Shown: piece after piece, positions 46,103 to 57,114 of the stretch
Layout of the letters: each line of letters starts with the position of its first letter
How positions within the stretch are numbered: position 1 is the first letter of the stretch
Source of the DNA: Chionoecetes opilio
Taxonomy: Eukaryota; Arthropoda; Malacostraca; Decapoda; Majidae
Length of the DNA: 64,000 nucleotides
Direction of reading: 5' to 3'
NCBI GenBank assembly: GCA_016584305.1
Contig: JACEEZ010018468.1
Coordinates: 16,001 to 80,000, forward strand
Notes under the pieces: generated by a model
Seen by the model: only the letters and a program-made list of their open reading frames with translations
The model's database searches: none
What the model was told of the DNA's origin: nothing
Translations under genes and position numbers: made by a program

Positions 46103-46760
46103 ATACTACCACTACTATTATCACTACTACTACTATAGCCTACTATTACTACTACTACTACTGCTATCACTACTACTACTTCTACTACTACAACCACTAC
46201 TACTATCACTACTACTGCTGCTACTACTACTGCTACTACTACTATTGCTACTACTAATACTAATACTACCACTACTATTATCACTACTACTACTACTACT
46301 TACTTCTACCACTAACTAACTACTAACACTACATACTACTATACTACTATACTACTACTACTACTTACTTATACTACTACTACTACCAATACCATACTAC
46401 TACTACCACTACTAGCTACCTCCATACTCCCATACTAACCACTAACTACTGACTACCACTACTACCACTACTACCACCACTAGTATACTATCCAACTACT
46501 ACCACTACTAAATACTACTACTACCACTACTATTTATCACTACTAGTACTACTACTACCACTACTACCACTATACTAACGCTACTACTAATACCACTACT
46601 ACCCACTACTTACTACTACTACTACGGTACTTCTAACTACTACCACTACTAACGACCACTACTACTACTACCACTAATACCACTTACTACTACTAACTAC
46701 TACGGTACTTCTACCACTACTACCATACCACTACCACTACCACTTACTACTACTTATAAA
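45808..46760. repeat. (ACT)n microsatellite complex
   Basis: Nearly 950 bp of ACT with CCACT, ATCACT and AACT interruptions, starting right at the terminus of the fold-back element. Thr-rich, Tyr-rich and Ser/Val frames are repeat translations. Confidence 0.95.
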
Positions 46761-47011
46761 ATAGTCTAAATTAAGAGGAAAGGGGCGTGGGTCTTAGTAT
46801 CTCGGAAAATAAGCGACGTCAATAACAGTTTTGTGAGCAGATGCGCCTCCCTACAAGGTCTTTTGCCTCTTCATCCCCGTATTAAGTGTGTCTTTAGTGT
46901 GCTGTCATCGCAGTGAAGGTAAATAACGCTATACGGAATACATTGTCTTTATTTATAGCGTTGTGTGTTGTTTAATTAACGTTCATAAGGCGATATTAAA
47001 GGCTTTCTCAC
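46761..47011. other. No gene recognised
   Basis: Short unique spacer between the ACT and CT microsatellites. Confidence 0.4.
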
Positions 47012-47410
<399 letters not shown>

Positions 47411-47599
47411 TGCATAGTAATTCATAGGGTTCGCTGGCATGGCATTTCTCTAGGGCGCTAGGCAATACAAGAATAAAAAGGTAATACTATATAACAAAAG
47501 GCAAGACTATAATGCAATAACTACATTATCTATATAAGAATGTCGCGCGCCTAACACACCGAATGAGAGAGAGAGAAAAAAACAAAATCAAGCAGGTAT

Positions 47600-48405
47600 T
47601 CAAAGATATACGCCACCACATTAGCAACCACATACGCCACCACCATACACCACCACATACGCCACATACGCCACTTATACCCACATACGCCACATTGTAC
47701 GGTGTAGCGATATCACCAGCTACCCTTGCCCGAGTCTACGATATAGTTACGGTCATTCGCCCAAATGTAAGAGTCAAATTCGCCCACATGTAAAAGTCAG
47801 TTCGCCCCACATGTAAACACCCAAATTTAAGGTCAATTTCGCCCACATGTAAGATAATTCGCCACAGTAAGAGTCAATTCCCCAATGAAGAGTAAATTCG
47901 CCCACATGAAGAGTCTTCCCCCAATTAAGAGTCAATTCGCCCCACAGAAGGTAAGAAGAGAGTCAATTCGCCCACATGTAGAGTCAATCGCCCACATGTA
48001 AGAGTCAATTGCCCAAAAATGTAAGAGTAAATTCGCCACATGTAAGATCAATTCCCCCACTGAAAGAGTCATTTCGCCCAATGTAAGAGTCAATTGCCAC
48101 AGTAAGAGTCAATTCCCCACAGAAAGAGTTTCAATTCCCCCAACATTAAGAGTAAATTTCGCCCACAGAAGAGTAAATTTCGCCCACGAAGAGTAATTCG
48201 CCCACATGAAAGAGTCAATTCGCCACATTAAGAGTAAATTCGCCCCATGTAAGAGTCAATTCGCCCACTTTAAAGAGTAAATTTCCCCCACATGTAAGGT
48301 CAATTCGCCCACAAAGAGTAAATTCGCCCAATGAAAGAGTCATTTCCCCCACATGAAGAGTCAATTCGCCCACATGTAAGAGTCAATTCGCCCAATGTAA
48401 ACAGG
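47600..48405. repeat. CGCCAC and TAAGAGTCAATTCGCCCACATG minisatellites
   Basis: First a short array of catacgccac units (47605-47700), then about 25 units of a 20-22 bp repeat, gtaagagtcaattcgcccac, with frequent one-base losses or gains. These indels look more like sequencing error or rapid decay than unit evolution. Confidence 0.85.
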
Positions 48406-49200
48406 CGTGTTTATTTCTATCCAGGTTTATACAAGCAAAAAGGTAAATCGGGTGAGTTTTTCCCCTTTAAATACCCTATTGTTCATATAGTGATGATAAA
48501 GATTGTGAAGGATAAATATAGGTTTTGGAAGTAAATATTGCGAAAATAGGCAAAAATAGGCTGTGATGGCCCCGGAGGGATAAAAGGATGATTTTTTACG
48601 TCATGATTAGGTTAGTAGGTTATGTTGTCTGTTCAGCGGCCACACACACCGGCGCGGCCGTCCGGCCGAAAAAAGTGGGGGGGCATCGTTCGCCGGAGGA
48701 GAACCCACACACACCCCGGCGCCTCATAAAATTATACAGTACACGTCGTTGGTGTACAACATTGAAGCCGCTGTCCGACCATGACTTGTTGGTGATGGCT
48801 GCATGTGCAGCCATATATAATACCTATATATAATACGTCATACTATATATAATACGTATATATAGTACCTATAATATCATAGATAGAATTATTACTGGTA
48901 CAATAGTCATATCTGGCCGAGCGAGGGGCGGGCCGCGCGGAAGGCACCCCACACAAGAGGCGGCAGGCCGCGCCGGGACGGAATTTTCAAAGCGCCGCTG
49001 ATTTTCATCCGGCCGCTTGCGACAGGCCCCGCCGGATGAAAAACCCCCACACACACACTGGCCGCCTCGAGCCACGCCCCTTTTCGCGGCCGGACAGGCC
49101 GCGCGGTGTGTGTGTGGCGGTTTCTCCGGCTTTAGGTCCCAGGAAACAAGGCCTACCCCGTGTTTAGGCCTATGCATGCGTATTTAGCTCTATGCCAGTC
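48406..49200. other. No gene recognised; GC-rich patch
   Basis: Sequence at about 48640-48725 and 48915-49110 is rich in cggccg/gccgcg with CACACACA strings, and contrasts with AT-rich surroundings (including a TATATAATAC cluster at 48812-48880). It has no recognised coding motif. Confidence 0.4.
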
Positions 49201-50110
49201 CAGTAAAAGGCCTTATAACTGGGCCACGATAGGGGCTCTGGAGGCCCTTTGCCGAGTTATTCAATGTGCGAGTTAATGCAAATGTCCTCCTCTGATATGG
49301 GAAAAAAAAAAAAAAAAAAAAAAAAAAACAGTTACTGTACTGTAAAGCATAAAAGCTACCACTTACCAGGAAGGGTAGAATGTGCTGGATTTGTATCAAA
49401 CTCAGCACAAATACGCAGGCATGGACGCACCTGAAATCCATCCTTGCCAGCAGTTTCACCTTTTCATGCAGGCTTCAGGCTCTTCAATTTCATTCCCGTC
49501 TGCTGGAGACACCCTTCGTGATGGAGCTGACATCTTGATATACAGTACTGTATGAAGTATCCCAAAACACGTAAAAAATAGGTGGCAAAAATTAAAGCCA
49601 AAGGTCAGGAACCAGTGCGTAGGCTGCGCCGTGTTTTTTTTTTTTGGGTCGTTCCACAGCATCGTCTTGGATTACGAATCCAATCAAACACTGCTGAAAT
49701 GTGTGTTATACTTACTTTGGATATTGTTTGCCAATGTTTTGCATGATTATTATTTCGGCTCTACCAAGAATGTTGTGTTTTTGAAGCAGAAAACCCAATT
49801 CTTTTCAATTGCTACAAAAATACGGGAATTCGTAATCCAAGGACGGTGCTTGACGACAGAAAACACGGCTCAGCGACCGCTACAGCTGGTTCCCGACCTT
49901 TGTTTTATTTGCCACCTATTTTAGGGTTTTGGGATTACCTCATACAGTACTGGATTTCAAGATGTCAGCTCCATCACGCTAAGGGGTGTCTCCAGCAGGA
50001 AAAAGGAATGAAATTGAAGAGCTTGAGCCTGCAGGAAAAGATCAAAAGGACAAAAATACGGCTTTATGCGAATGACGGATATGCGAGTGTAGCGAAGAGA
50101 TGCAGTTATA
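49201..50110. mobile_element. Tigger-like fold-back element, third copy (indel-ridden)
   Basis: It starts CAGTAAAAGGCCTTATAAC and follows the copy at 34446-35370: minus-strand MSAPSR start at 49533, inverted centre, plus-strand MSAPSR start at 49962. The 3' third with the SINE is missing. Many single-base insertions and deletions distinguish it from the other copies. Confidence 0.75.
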
Positions 50111-50589
50111 ACGTCAATCAAAGAATACTCTATACTGGGATCTTGCTACTCAGTTTGGGCCATATCCCAGTGGAGGTCCAGTTTTGCGAATTCCTGACAT
50201 TTTCGAAAAACACTCATTTCCCTTCTACACGGAGGTATCAACTTCAATTTTTACAGAAACTTTGTTTGGCAATGGAGATACCTCCCTAAAGGTTTCCAGC
50301 CGATTGGCCCAATATATATTTCGGGCGTCGTTTAGTGTGGACGAACTGAACAAGATTCTGTAATAGCTAAACATCAAGAATTGTGTTTTTATATAGTACA
50401 CACACCACCACAGTATATATATATTTTTTAATATATATTATATATATAATATATATTATATTATATATATATATATATATATATTATATAGATATATATA
50501 TAGATAATTATATATGATTTTAGTAATCAAATTCTTGTTTCTTTAGGGTGGGACTAGAGATGATCCTTTCTCCCATTCTTGCTCGTTCC
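50111..50589. other. No gene recognised; TA-rich tract
   Basis: (TA)n-type sequence at about 50412-50515. No coding motif. Confidence 0.45.
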
Positions 50590-50990
50590 GCCGTGCAGTG
50601 TCAATCCTTCTTTCTATAATTAACACTTCCCATTACCAGCTGCCTTTCCATGTCATCAGATCGCCAGTTGGCTCCTTGGTGTCTCCACTTACTTCCATGT
50701 ATCGTCAGCACTCTCCTCCGTCTCTATTTCTCACATTTCCAAACCATTGGTCCCTTTCTGTCTCATTCTTCCCTGTGTTTCTCTCAATTAGCCATCTCTT
50801 AGCCACTCCTCACTGGACAACCCTGTTCTGCCACCTCAAGTTTAGCCATATATCTCAGCATCGTTGGTCAAATCTTCTCATTGATCTCCCTTCTTCCTGT
50901 CATTGATATGTTTCAGCATCATACAACATAGCGTTCTGGACACACATTTTCATAAAAAACTGCTCTGCTCTTCATTGGGATTTCTAGTCC
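50590..50990 (-). pseudogene. Non-LTR retrotransposon C-terminal remnant
   Basis: One minus-strand phase reads, with several stops, CVQNAMLYDAETY, then MRRFDQRC, LNLRWQNRVV, GVAKRW and QWFGNVRNRD. This follows the order of the C-terminal region of RTE/CR1-like LINE proteins: x-LLYGAETW, then R-M-L-R, RWQDRVS, EEVAKR, and FGHV-R. Stops and substitutions show an old copy. No 3' tail was found. Confidence 0.6.
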
Positions 50991-52083
50991 TTAACAAGCT
51001 TGCCACTCTCTCCATTTTTTCCGGGTTGCTGTGGTCTTGCTCTAATTATTCTCTCCACCACCCTCACAGCCCAAAAAATCTTTAGGTTTAAAACCCTCAT
51101 ATATTTTTTGTTTTTTTTTCCCCCCTGCCTTTTTTTCTCTCCCCTTGGTTTTTTTTCCCAACAAGGGGCACTAAAAATCTGGCCCCCCAACAAGAACACT
51201 TGGGGTTGACCACCCTTACAACATTTCAAGCGCTGGGGCCTGCCAGCAAAAGTTTTGTCCTTTGCACATGGCAGATTTTCCCTCACACTTTGAGGAAAGA
51301 AGTTAGGGCTTGGCAGCTTGCCGCGGTTGAGTATTCCGTGAACTGCCTCGACGACAAGCCTGTGCGCATCATTAGGACGTTCCTTTTTTCTTCTCATTGG
51401 GCTTCCCTTTCCCGGAGTTTTTCAAGCTTTTTTGCTTTCACGGTCATGACGGGGTAAAGAGGCGGGGCCGCTGTGCTTGAAACGCACGTTTTCGCTCCTT
51501 CACTAATTTGATGTGAAGGGGGAAAGAGAGCCCCGGCAAGGGAGGGCACGACAGCCCCAACAAAGTCATGCCCTGCCCCACATTTGTGTCATGCGCTGGC
51601 CGTCATCAAAAAAACTTGGGGACCCCCCTTACAAACACTTCACAGCGGTGTTGGCCCCGCGGCAAAAGCCTTGTCTCTTCAGTGCACTGAAGCCCTCCAC
51701 AGAAGCAGACTCCCTGACGATGTTGAGGCAGAAGTCTGAGGGCTTGGGCAGTTCCGCGGTTAAGCATCCCTGAACTGCCCCGTGGGACAAGCGCTGCGGT
51801 CGCTCAATGAGACAGTTCCTGCTCCTGAAACTGGATCTGCAAAAGAAAAAAAAAAAATAAATTTATTATTTTAAAAATAAAACTATGGAAAAAAAATGTT
51901 TAGGAAATTTTTAATATTTAAGTGAAATATTTTTTTTTTAAAAATTTTGAAAATTTGATTATTTTTTTGAAAAATGAAATGTACCTTTTTTAAAGGAAAA
52001 TTTTTTCGTCTCCCTTTAAAAAGGAAACCGTATATTTTTTTTATCACTAAAATTTACCCTGACAGGGCCCCCCCCCCCCGGNA
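50991..52083. other. Low-quality-looking sequence with an imperfect duplication
   Basis: Homopolymer strings (T8, C6, A12) crowd 51060-51180 and 51840-52081, ending in an N at 52082. Two blocks of about 220 bp (51180-51400 and 51600-51835) share acttgggg, ggcaaaagccttgtc-like and ttccgcggtt phrases in order, so one is a diverged duplicate of the other. Minus-strand frames in both look weakly coding, but I do not recognise them. Confidence 0.4.
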
Positions 52084-52424
52084 GTACGTGAAGGGGAAAA
52101 CATGCTGCAGAACTTAATATTTTCTTGTGCACTTCAAATATACACCGCAGCGGGCCTGCTGGCAAGGAGTCTTACGTCAAGTAGCCGTGGTTATCACCAC
52201 TGATACAATACTACATAAATATCATCATATAACTGTGTTTTAGAATGTTTATACATAAAAGGAATACATTTTTCAAATTCTGTACATTGATTTACAGATA
52301 ATAAATTTTCCTCTCTGAAAAACACCAGCGCACTACGGAGGGCTTCGGGAGGCAAAGTTGCCGCTGGTGGCCGCCGTTCGCCGCTCTAATGCCTACGTAG
52401 GCCCGCCGGTGGTGGTTAGCTGGG
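52084..52424. mobile_element. CCCAGC-type element, right half
   Basis: Matches 45466-45801 closely (aacatgctgcagaacttaat to the terminus ggtggttagctggg). The left half is missing; the copy starts right after the N at 52082. Confidence 0.8.
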
Positions 52425-52426
52425 CA

Positions 52427-53025
52427 CCACCATGGCTCCCAGGGTTCCTCCTCACAACACCACACACAGCCTGCCAGGACATCACCACCAGGTCTCCCAG
52501 GGTTCCTCCTCACAACACCACACACAGCCTGCCAGGACATCACCAGGGCTCCCAGGGTTCCTCCTCACAACACCACACACAGCCTGTCAGGACATCACCA
52601 CCAGGCTCCCAGGGTTCCTCCTCACAACACCACACACAGCCTGCCAGGGCTCCCAGGGTTCCTCCTCACAACACCACACACACACAGCCTGCCAGGACAT
52701 CACACCAGGGCTCCAGGGTTCCTCCTCACAACACCACACACAGCCTGCCAGGGCCCCCAGGGTTCCTCCTCACAACACCACACACACACAGCCTGCCAGG
52801 ACATCACCACCAGGGCTCCCAGGGTTCCTCCTCACAACACCACACACACAGCCTGCCAGGCCCTCACACCAGGGCTCCCAGGGTTCCTCCTCACAACACC
52901 ACACACACCCTGCCAGGGTTCCTCCTCACAACACCACACACACACACAGCCTGCCAAGACATCACCACCAGGGCTCCCAGGGTTCCTCCTCACAACACCA
53001 CACACAGCCTGCCAGGACATCACTA
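52427..53025. repeat. 57-bp minisatellite (left block)
   Basis: About a dozen units of tcccagggttcctcctcaca, acaccacacacagcctgcc and aggacatcaccaccagggc. Open plus-strand frames across it are repeat translations that happen to continue into the LINE fragment. The array starts within 3 bp of the transposon terminus at 52424. Confidence 0.9.
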
Positions 53026-53054
53026 CCATTCCTCTCCCGTCGCCCGGCTTCCTC

Positions 53055-53404
53055 CACAGCCATGGTTCACTCCCTGCAACGGCTACTCCTCTCCCTCACC
53101 TCAGTGGGCTGGCAGATCACCTTGCAGTGGGTGCCTTCCCACTGCAATATCCGGGGCAATGAGGTTGCTGATGCTGCTGCTAAGATGGCCCTCTCGGAGG
53201 TAAACATCACCCCCCCTCCTGCTGCCGCTCTCCACCGCCAAGCGTCTGATTTCTAATGTCTGCCACTCCGCCTGGGATAGGTCGCCCGGCGACGCCCTCC
53301 GTGCCACCTCCATGGGTCAATACCGCACAGACTCCTCCCCGCACCCATGGATAAGACAAACGTCCCGCGTCTTCGATGTCGCCCTCACCCGCCTGAGGAT
53401 CGGT
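53055..53404 (+). pseudogene. LINE RNase H domain fragment
   Basis: The plus frame reads GWQITLQWVPSHCNIRGNE followed by VADAAAKMAL. The W-[VI]-P-S-H-x-x-I-x-G-N-E-x-A-D block with the catalytic His/Asp is standard for RNase H in Jockey/I-type LINEs, where it removes the RNA template. A frameshift near 53245 leads to a second phase reading SNVCHSAWDRSPGD and RVFDVALTRLRIGHT, the usual linker to the C-terminal motif. It is then cut by the hAT. Confidence 0.8.
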
Positions 53405-53654
53405 CACACAACCAGGGTTGTGAACTGTACGATAATTATCGTATTTGTACGATAATTTGACTATCCGTACGATGTACGATGCATGGTTGAGAATCGTACA
53501 CGAAAATACGATAATCGACTCTCAAATATAATTACATTATAAAGTCATATAAAAATTATCATCGCAAATAAAAAATAAAAAATCTGTCGCTGTCAACTTC
53601 CGCGAGAGAGAGAGAGAGAGAGAGTTTTGAGTTTGACTTATGGTCCTTTGCATG

Positions 53655-53757
53655 ACATGGACTTGGACCGTTGCTTGCCGCATAAGAGCGCAGATTGTGA
53701 GAGGGTATTTAGCAAGATTAACCTTACCAAGACAAAGGTAAGAAACTGACTTCTAAC
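53655..53757 (+). pseudogene. hAT transposase C-terminal dimerisation fragment
   Basis: The plus phase reads DMDLDRCLPHKSADCERVFS followed by KINLTKTKVRN and a stop. The [SA]-A-x-[CV]-E-R-x-F-S-x-[IV]-N-x-x-K-T-K-x-R-N pattern is the hallmark of the hAT C-terminal dimerisation domain. Only about 33 codons remain, in the same orientation as the element. Confidence 0.75.
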
Positions 53758-53824
53758 GGGAACCATACTTGGTTCTCTTCCAGCAGCGCAGTGTGTAAGA
53801 GAAAAGGGAGATTGAGTTACTTTA

Positions 53825-54364
53825 GGCCTCTTCCATTTGCGACATTTCAAGAACCAGTTCACGGAACCCAAGAATTCAGGCGTTCCATTTGCGCACGAAA
53901 ACCTGGGTCCGAGGCAAAGCGCGTAGTGACTCAGCAAAACCCTTGAACTTTCTCTACTCACATTGAGAGGTGGGTAGCTTGGGTAGAGTTTTCAGTTCAT
54001 AACAAACAATGGTCGCCTTGGGCTCTATTTCTCTTATCGTGAAGGGTTTTCCGCATGCACGAGTCGGAGAGGATGTCAGACGGCATAAAAGAGGCATACA
54101 TGGCTGGTGGAAGCCATGCGTTCCCGCGATCTAAAACTTGATATGATCCCTTCACATAGCAGCTAGCTGAGTTATATCTCTCGTTATCTCTCTCTCGTTA
54201 TCTCTCTCTCGTTATCTCTCTCTCTCTCTCTCGTTATCTCTCTCTCGTTATCTCTCTCTCTCTCTCGTTATCTCTCTCTCTCTCTCGTTATCTCTCTCTC
54301 GTTATCTCTCTCTCTCTCGTTATCTCCCTCTCATTATCTCTCTCTCTCTCGTTATCTCTCTCTC

Positions 54365-54444
<80 letters not shown>

Positions 54445-54731
54445 CTCTCTCTCTCGTTATCTCTCTCTCTCTCTCTTTATCTCTCTCTCTCTCGTTATCT
54501 CTCTCACTCTCGTTATCTCTCTCTCTCTCGCTATCTCTCGTTATCTCTCTCTTGTTATCTCTCTCTCTCTCTCTCTCGTTATCTCGTTATCTCTCTCTTT
54601 TCTCTCTCTTTATCTCTCTCTCGTTATCTCTCCCCTTCTCTCTCTCTCTCTCGTTATCTCTCTTTCGTTATCTCGATATCTCTCTCTCTCTCGTTATCTC
54701 TCTCTAGTTATCTCGATATCTCTCTCTCGTA

Positions 54732-54779
<48 letters not shown>

Positions 54780-54846
54780 CTCCCCTCTCTTCTCTCTCTC
54801 TTCTCTCTCTCTCTCTCTTTTCTCTCCCCTCTCTCTCTCTCTCTCT

Positions 54847-54920
<74 letters not shown>

Positions 54921-55108
54921 TCTCTCTCTTCCCCTCTCTCTCTCTCTCTCTCTCTCTTTTAAAAGTGCCTCGCCAGCTGATTATTTTTGTAAACAAAAAA
55001 CGGGGTTTTGCGTCCATTTGTGACACGCGAACCCAACCCAGAGCCCGGGAACCCAACCCTGAACTGAAAGAACTGGTTCATGCAACTTGGACACAAACGG
55101 AAGAGGCC
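53825..55108. mobile_element. TIR element nested in hAT, filled with CTCGTTAT repeats
   Basis: Left arm GGCCTCTTCCATTTGCG...CAAGAACCAGTTC pairs with right arm GAACTGGTTC...AACGGAAGAGGCC (to 55108). A second inner match (cgttccatttgcgcacg / cgtccatttgtgacacg) lies inside. Most of the interior is CT-rich microsatellite. The TSD was not found. Confidence 0.65.
54176..54958. repeat. CTCTCTCGTTAT / (CT)n microsatellite
   Basis: Mixed CT runs punctuated by CGTTAT at irregular spacing. Arg/Glu frames on the minus strand are repeat translations. Confidence 0.95.
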
Positions 55109-55548
55109 TTTTCATCCCTACATGATTTGATATGTCGATGACAACTGACACACTGTCATTATAAGGGGCCAGCTGACACGGGATAAAAGAATAGAGGAGG
55201 GAACAGGAATTCCTCTTTTCTTTTGCGGATGATAGTATGTAGAGTTCTCGAGTTCAACTTCTTTTGAGTCATTATATGTGTAACTAATTATTTTGATTTT
55301 TTTAAATTTTTAATTTATTTTGGAAAAAAATTAATTAACATGGAATTTTGTATCATGATTGGATATATTATATATTTTGGTAAAAAGAGAAATGTTTTTA
55401 TATGTGGAATGCTGAATTCAAGATGTATAGTTATCTACTGACTATATATTTTAGCAAAGGTTGTACGATAATCTATCTGATAATACGATAATTTTGGTGG
55501 CTCGGTACGATAATGTGGGCCACAAAAGATCACAACCCTGCACACAAT

Positions 55549-55901
55549 ACTAAAAGCACACCTGCACCGCCTGAACCTCACGCCCGACCCGTACTGTCCC
55601 TGGTGCGGGAAAACGCCCCGGAGTCGTTTGAGCACTTTTTGCTGCAGTTTTCCTCGCTTCCACCCCCACCGAAAAACTTCTCCGAGGTCAACTCATCGCC
55701 CTGAACGTCACCATTTTTGACCTGCCCACCCTGCTGGCCGCCGCTGCCGTCCACCCATCACGTCGCCCCGCCGTCATCCGCCTCACTTGTGTCTTCCTGG
55801 GGGAAGACTAATCAACTGTCCCGACTGCGATTAATCACGGCTGTACACCAGGGCGAATATCGTCGATTCGACATCAACCCCTTAAAACAACAACAACAAC
55901 A
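55549..55901 (+). pseudogene. LINE C-terminal cysteine motif and 3' UTR
   Basis: The plus frame reads HRLNLTPDPYCPWC, shifts, then ESFEHFLLQFSSL. C-P-W-C-x(n)-E-x-x-x-H-F-L-L-x-C is the C-terminal signature of Jockey-type LINE proteins; the final Cys is lost to a frameshift. It follows the RNase H fragment at 53055-53404 once the hAT is removed, and a (CAA)n tail ends it. Confidence 0.75.
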
Positions 55902-55907
55902 ACATCA

Positions 55908-56155
55908 CTAACCAGGGCTCCCAGGGTTCCTCCTCACAACACCACACACAGCCTGCCAGGACATAAACCACCAGGGCTCCCAGGGTTCCTCCTCACAACA
56001 CCCACACACAGCCTGCCAGGACATCACCACCAGGGCTCCCAGGGTTCCTCCCCCAACACCCACACAGCCTGCCAGGACATCACCACCAGGCTCCCAGGGT
56101 TCCTCCTCACAACACCACACACAGCCTGCCAGGACATCACCACCGGGGCCCTCCC
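55908..56155. repeat. 57-bp minisatellite (right block)
   Basis: The same units as 52427-53025, about four and a half copies, so the LINE split one array. Confidence 0.9.
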
Positions 56156-56373
56156 AGGTAAGTCAAGTCTGGCTGGTTCGTCATCTCCCCTCTATCTTGT
56201 GTTTTCTGTCGGCCACTGAGTCATCGTGTCAGCCATTGTCACCCTCATCACTCCACCCACAAAACATTCTCATTCCTCCTTCAAAGGTTCTAACATTTTA
56301 TTTCCTTGCAGTGAAAATCTCCAGCCAGCAGTACCTTTTTACCACTCTTGATTATTATATTTCAATAGGATTA

Positions 56374-56892
56374 TTCTAGTGTTTGTCCATACTCCCCCTC
56401 TCCCACAAAACAAGCTTGGGGACAGGGGGAATGCGGGATATTGGCTGGGGCTACAAAACATGCGTCGCAACCAACATAGTTTGTGAGTTAGGGGTGTTGG
56501 AAACATTTCCTAGATCTAGTGAAAATGTATTGGATTTTTTCTGAGTTCAGAGACGTGTGAGCCTGACGATCCTCACAGAATGATGACCGAAGTGTCGAGC
56601 CCCCCCAACCCTCCGCTAGGAGGTTAGGCTAGATTTGATTAAGTTAGGGTAGATTTGATTAGGTTAGGTTAGTTTAGGTTAGGTTTAAATTTTTGGGTTA
56701 AGAAATTTCCAAGATACAAGAAAATACCAAGATACAGTATAATTAAAAGACTAGATCTAGGGATTTTCCCCCTACACAACTCTTAAATTACGTGTTTCCG
56801 GCGCATAATTTGTTCCCCACCCGAAAACCCCGTATTCCACAGGTCCCCAAGCTTTTTGGGGGAAGTGGGAGAGTATGGGCAAAAAACTAGAA
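56374..56892. mobile_element. TIR element with CTAGT...CCATACTC termini
   Basis: Left arm ctagtgtttgtccatactcc...caagcttggggac (56376-56420) is the inverted complement of 56845-56890 (gtccccaagctt...gagtatgggcaaaaaactag). The centre holds inverted agatctag motifs and TTAGG-like repeats. No coding frame; TSD unclear. Confidence 0.65.
56624..56692 (+). repeat. TTAGG-like interstitial motif cluster
   Basis: ggttaggctagatttgatta, gggtagatttgattaggtta, ggttagtttaggttagg: degenerate GGTTA-G units similar to the arthropod telomere repeat. Confidence 0.6.
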
Positions 56893-57114
56893 ATTCACAC
56901 AAATTTTTCCTGGCCTACAATAGGTGCTTTATGTAATGGAGATAGTTTTATTTTCCCGGGAAACCCATATTAAAAAAATAATAATTTCATCACCGAATTT
57001 TATGTCGCCGTTTGCATTAAAAACACTGACTCTCCATCAGAAAAAGCACTAAAATTGGCCGGGAAAAATTTGTCAGGTTCTCAGATAAAGGGAAGGAATT
57101 GGCTCTCTGTGTGC

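Larger units (their letters stand above)
53413..55540 (+). mobile_element. hAT transposon remnant
   Basis: Ends CAGGGTTGTGA and TCACAACCCTG are inverted repeats. The flanks CACACAAC (53405-53412) and CACACAAT (55541-55548) are an 8-bp duplication with one mismatch, as expected of hAT. Subterminal TACGATAAT motifs cluster inside both ends. A hAT dimerisation-domain remnant lies near the left end, and a further TIR element fills most of the interior. Confidence 0.9.
53026..55901 (+). mobile_element. 5'-truncated LINE inserted in the minisatellite, split by hAT
   Basis: The 9-bp repeat ACATCACTA flanks it (53017-53025 and 55902-55910). The 3' end is AAAACAACAACAACAACAA, a short-unit tail typical of Jockey-like LINEs. 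Only the end of the coding region is present (RNase H and C-terminal cysteine motif). Without the hAT at 53413-55540 the copy is about 0.75 kb. Confidence 0.8.

Noticed and set aside
45736..46284. Thr/Tyr-rich and Ser/Val-rich frames
   Set aside because: ACT microsatellite translations.
52358..53203. A 281-codon plus-strand frame as a repeat-containing secreted protein
   Set aside because: Its body is the 57-bp minisatellite, the overlapping 274-codon phase is equally open, and only its end (LINE RNase H) has real protein similarity.
53638..53961. A 107-codon minus-strand protein
   Set aside because: The plus strand carries the hAT C-terminal motif here, so the minus frame is its shadow.
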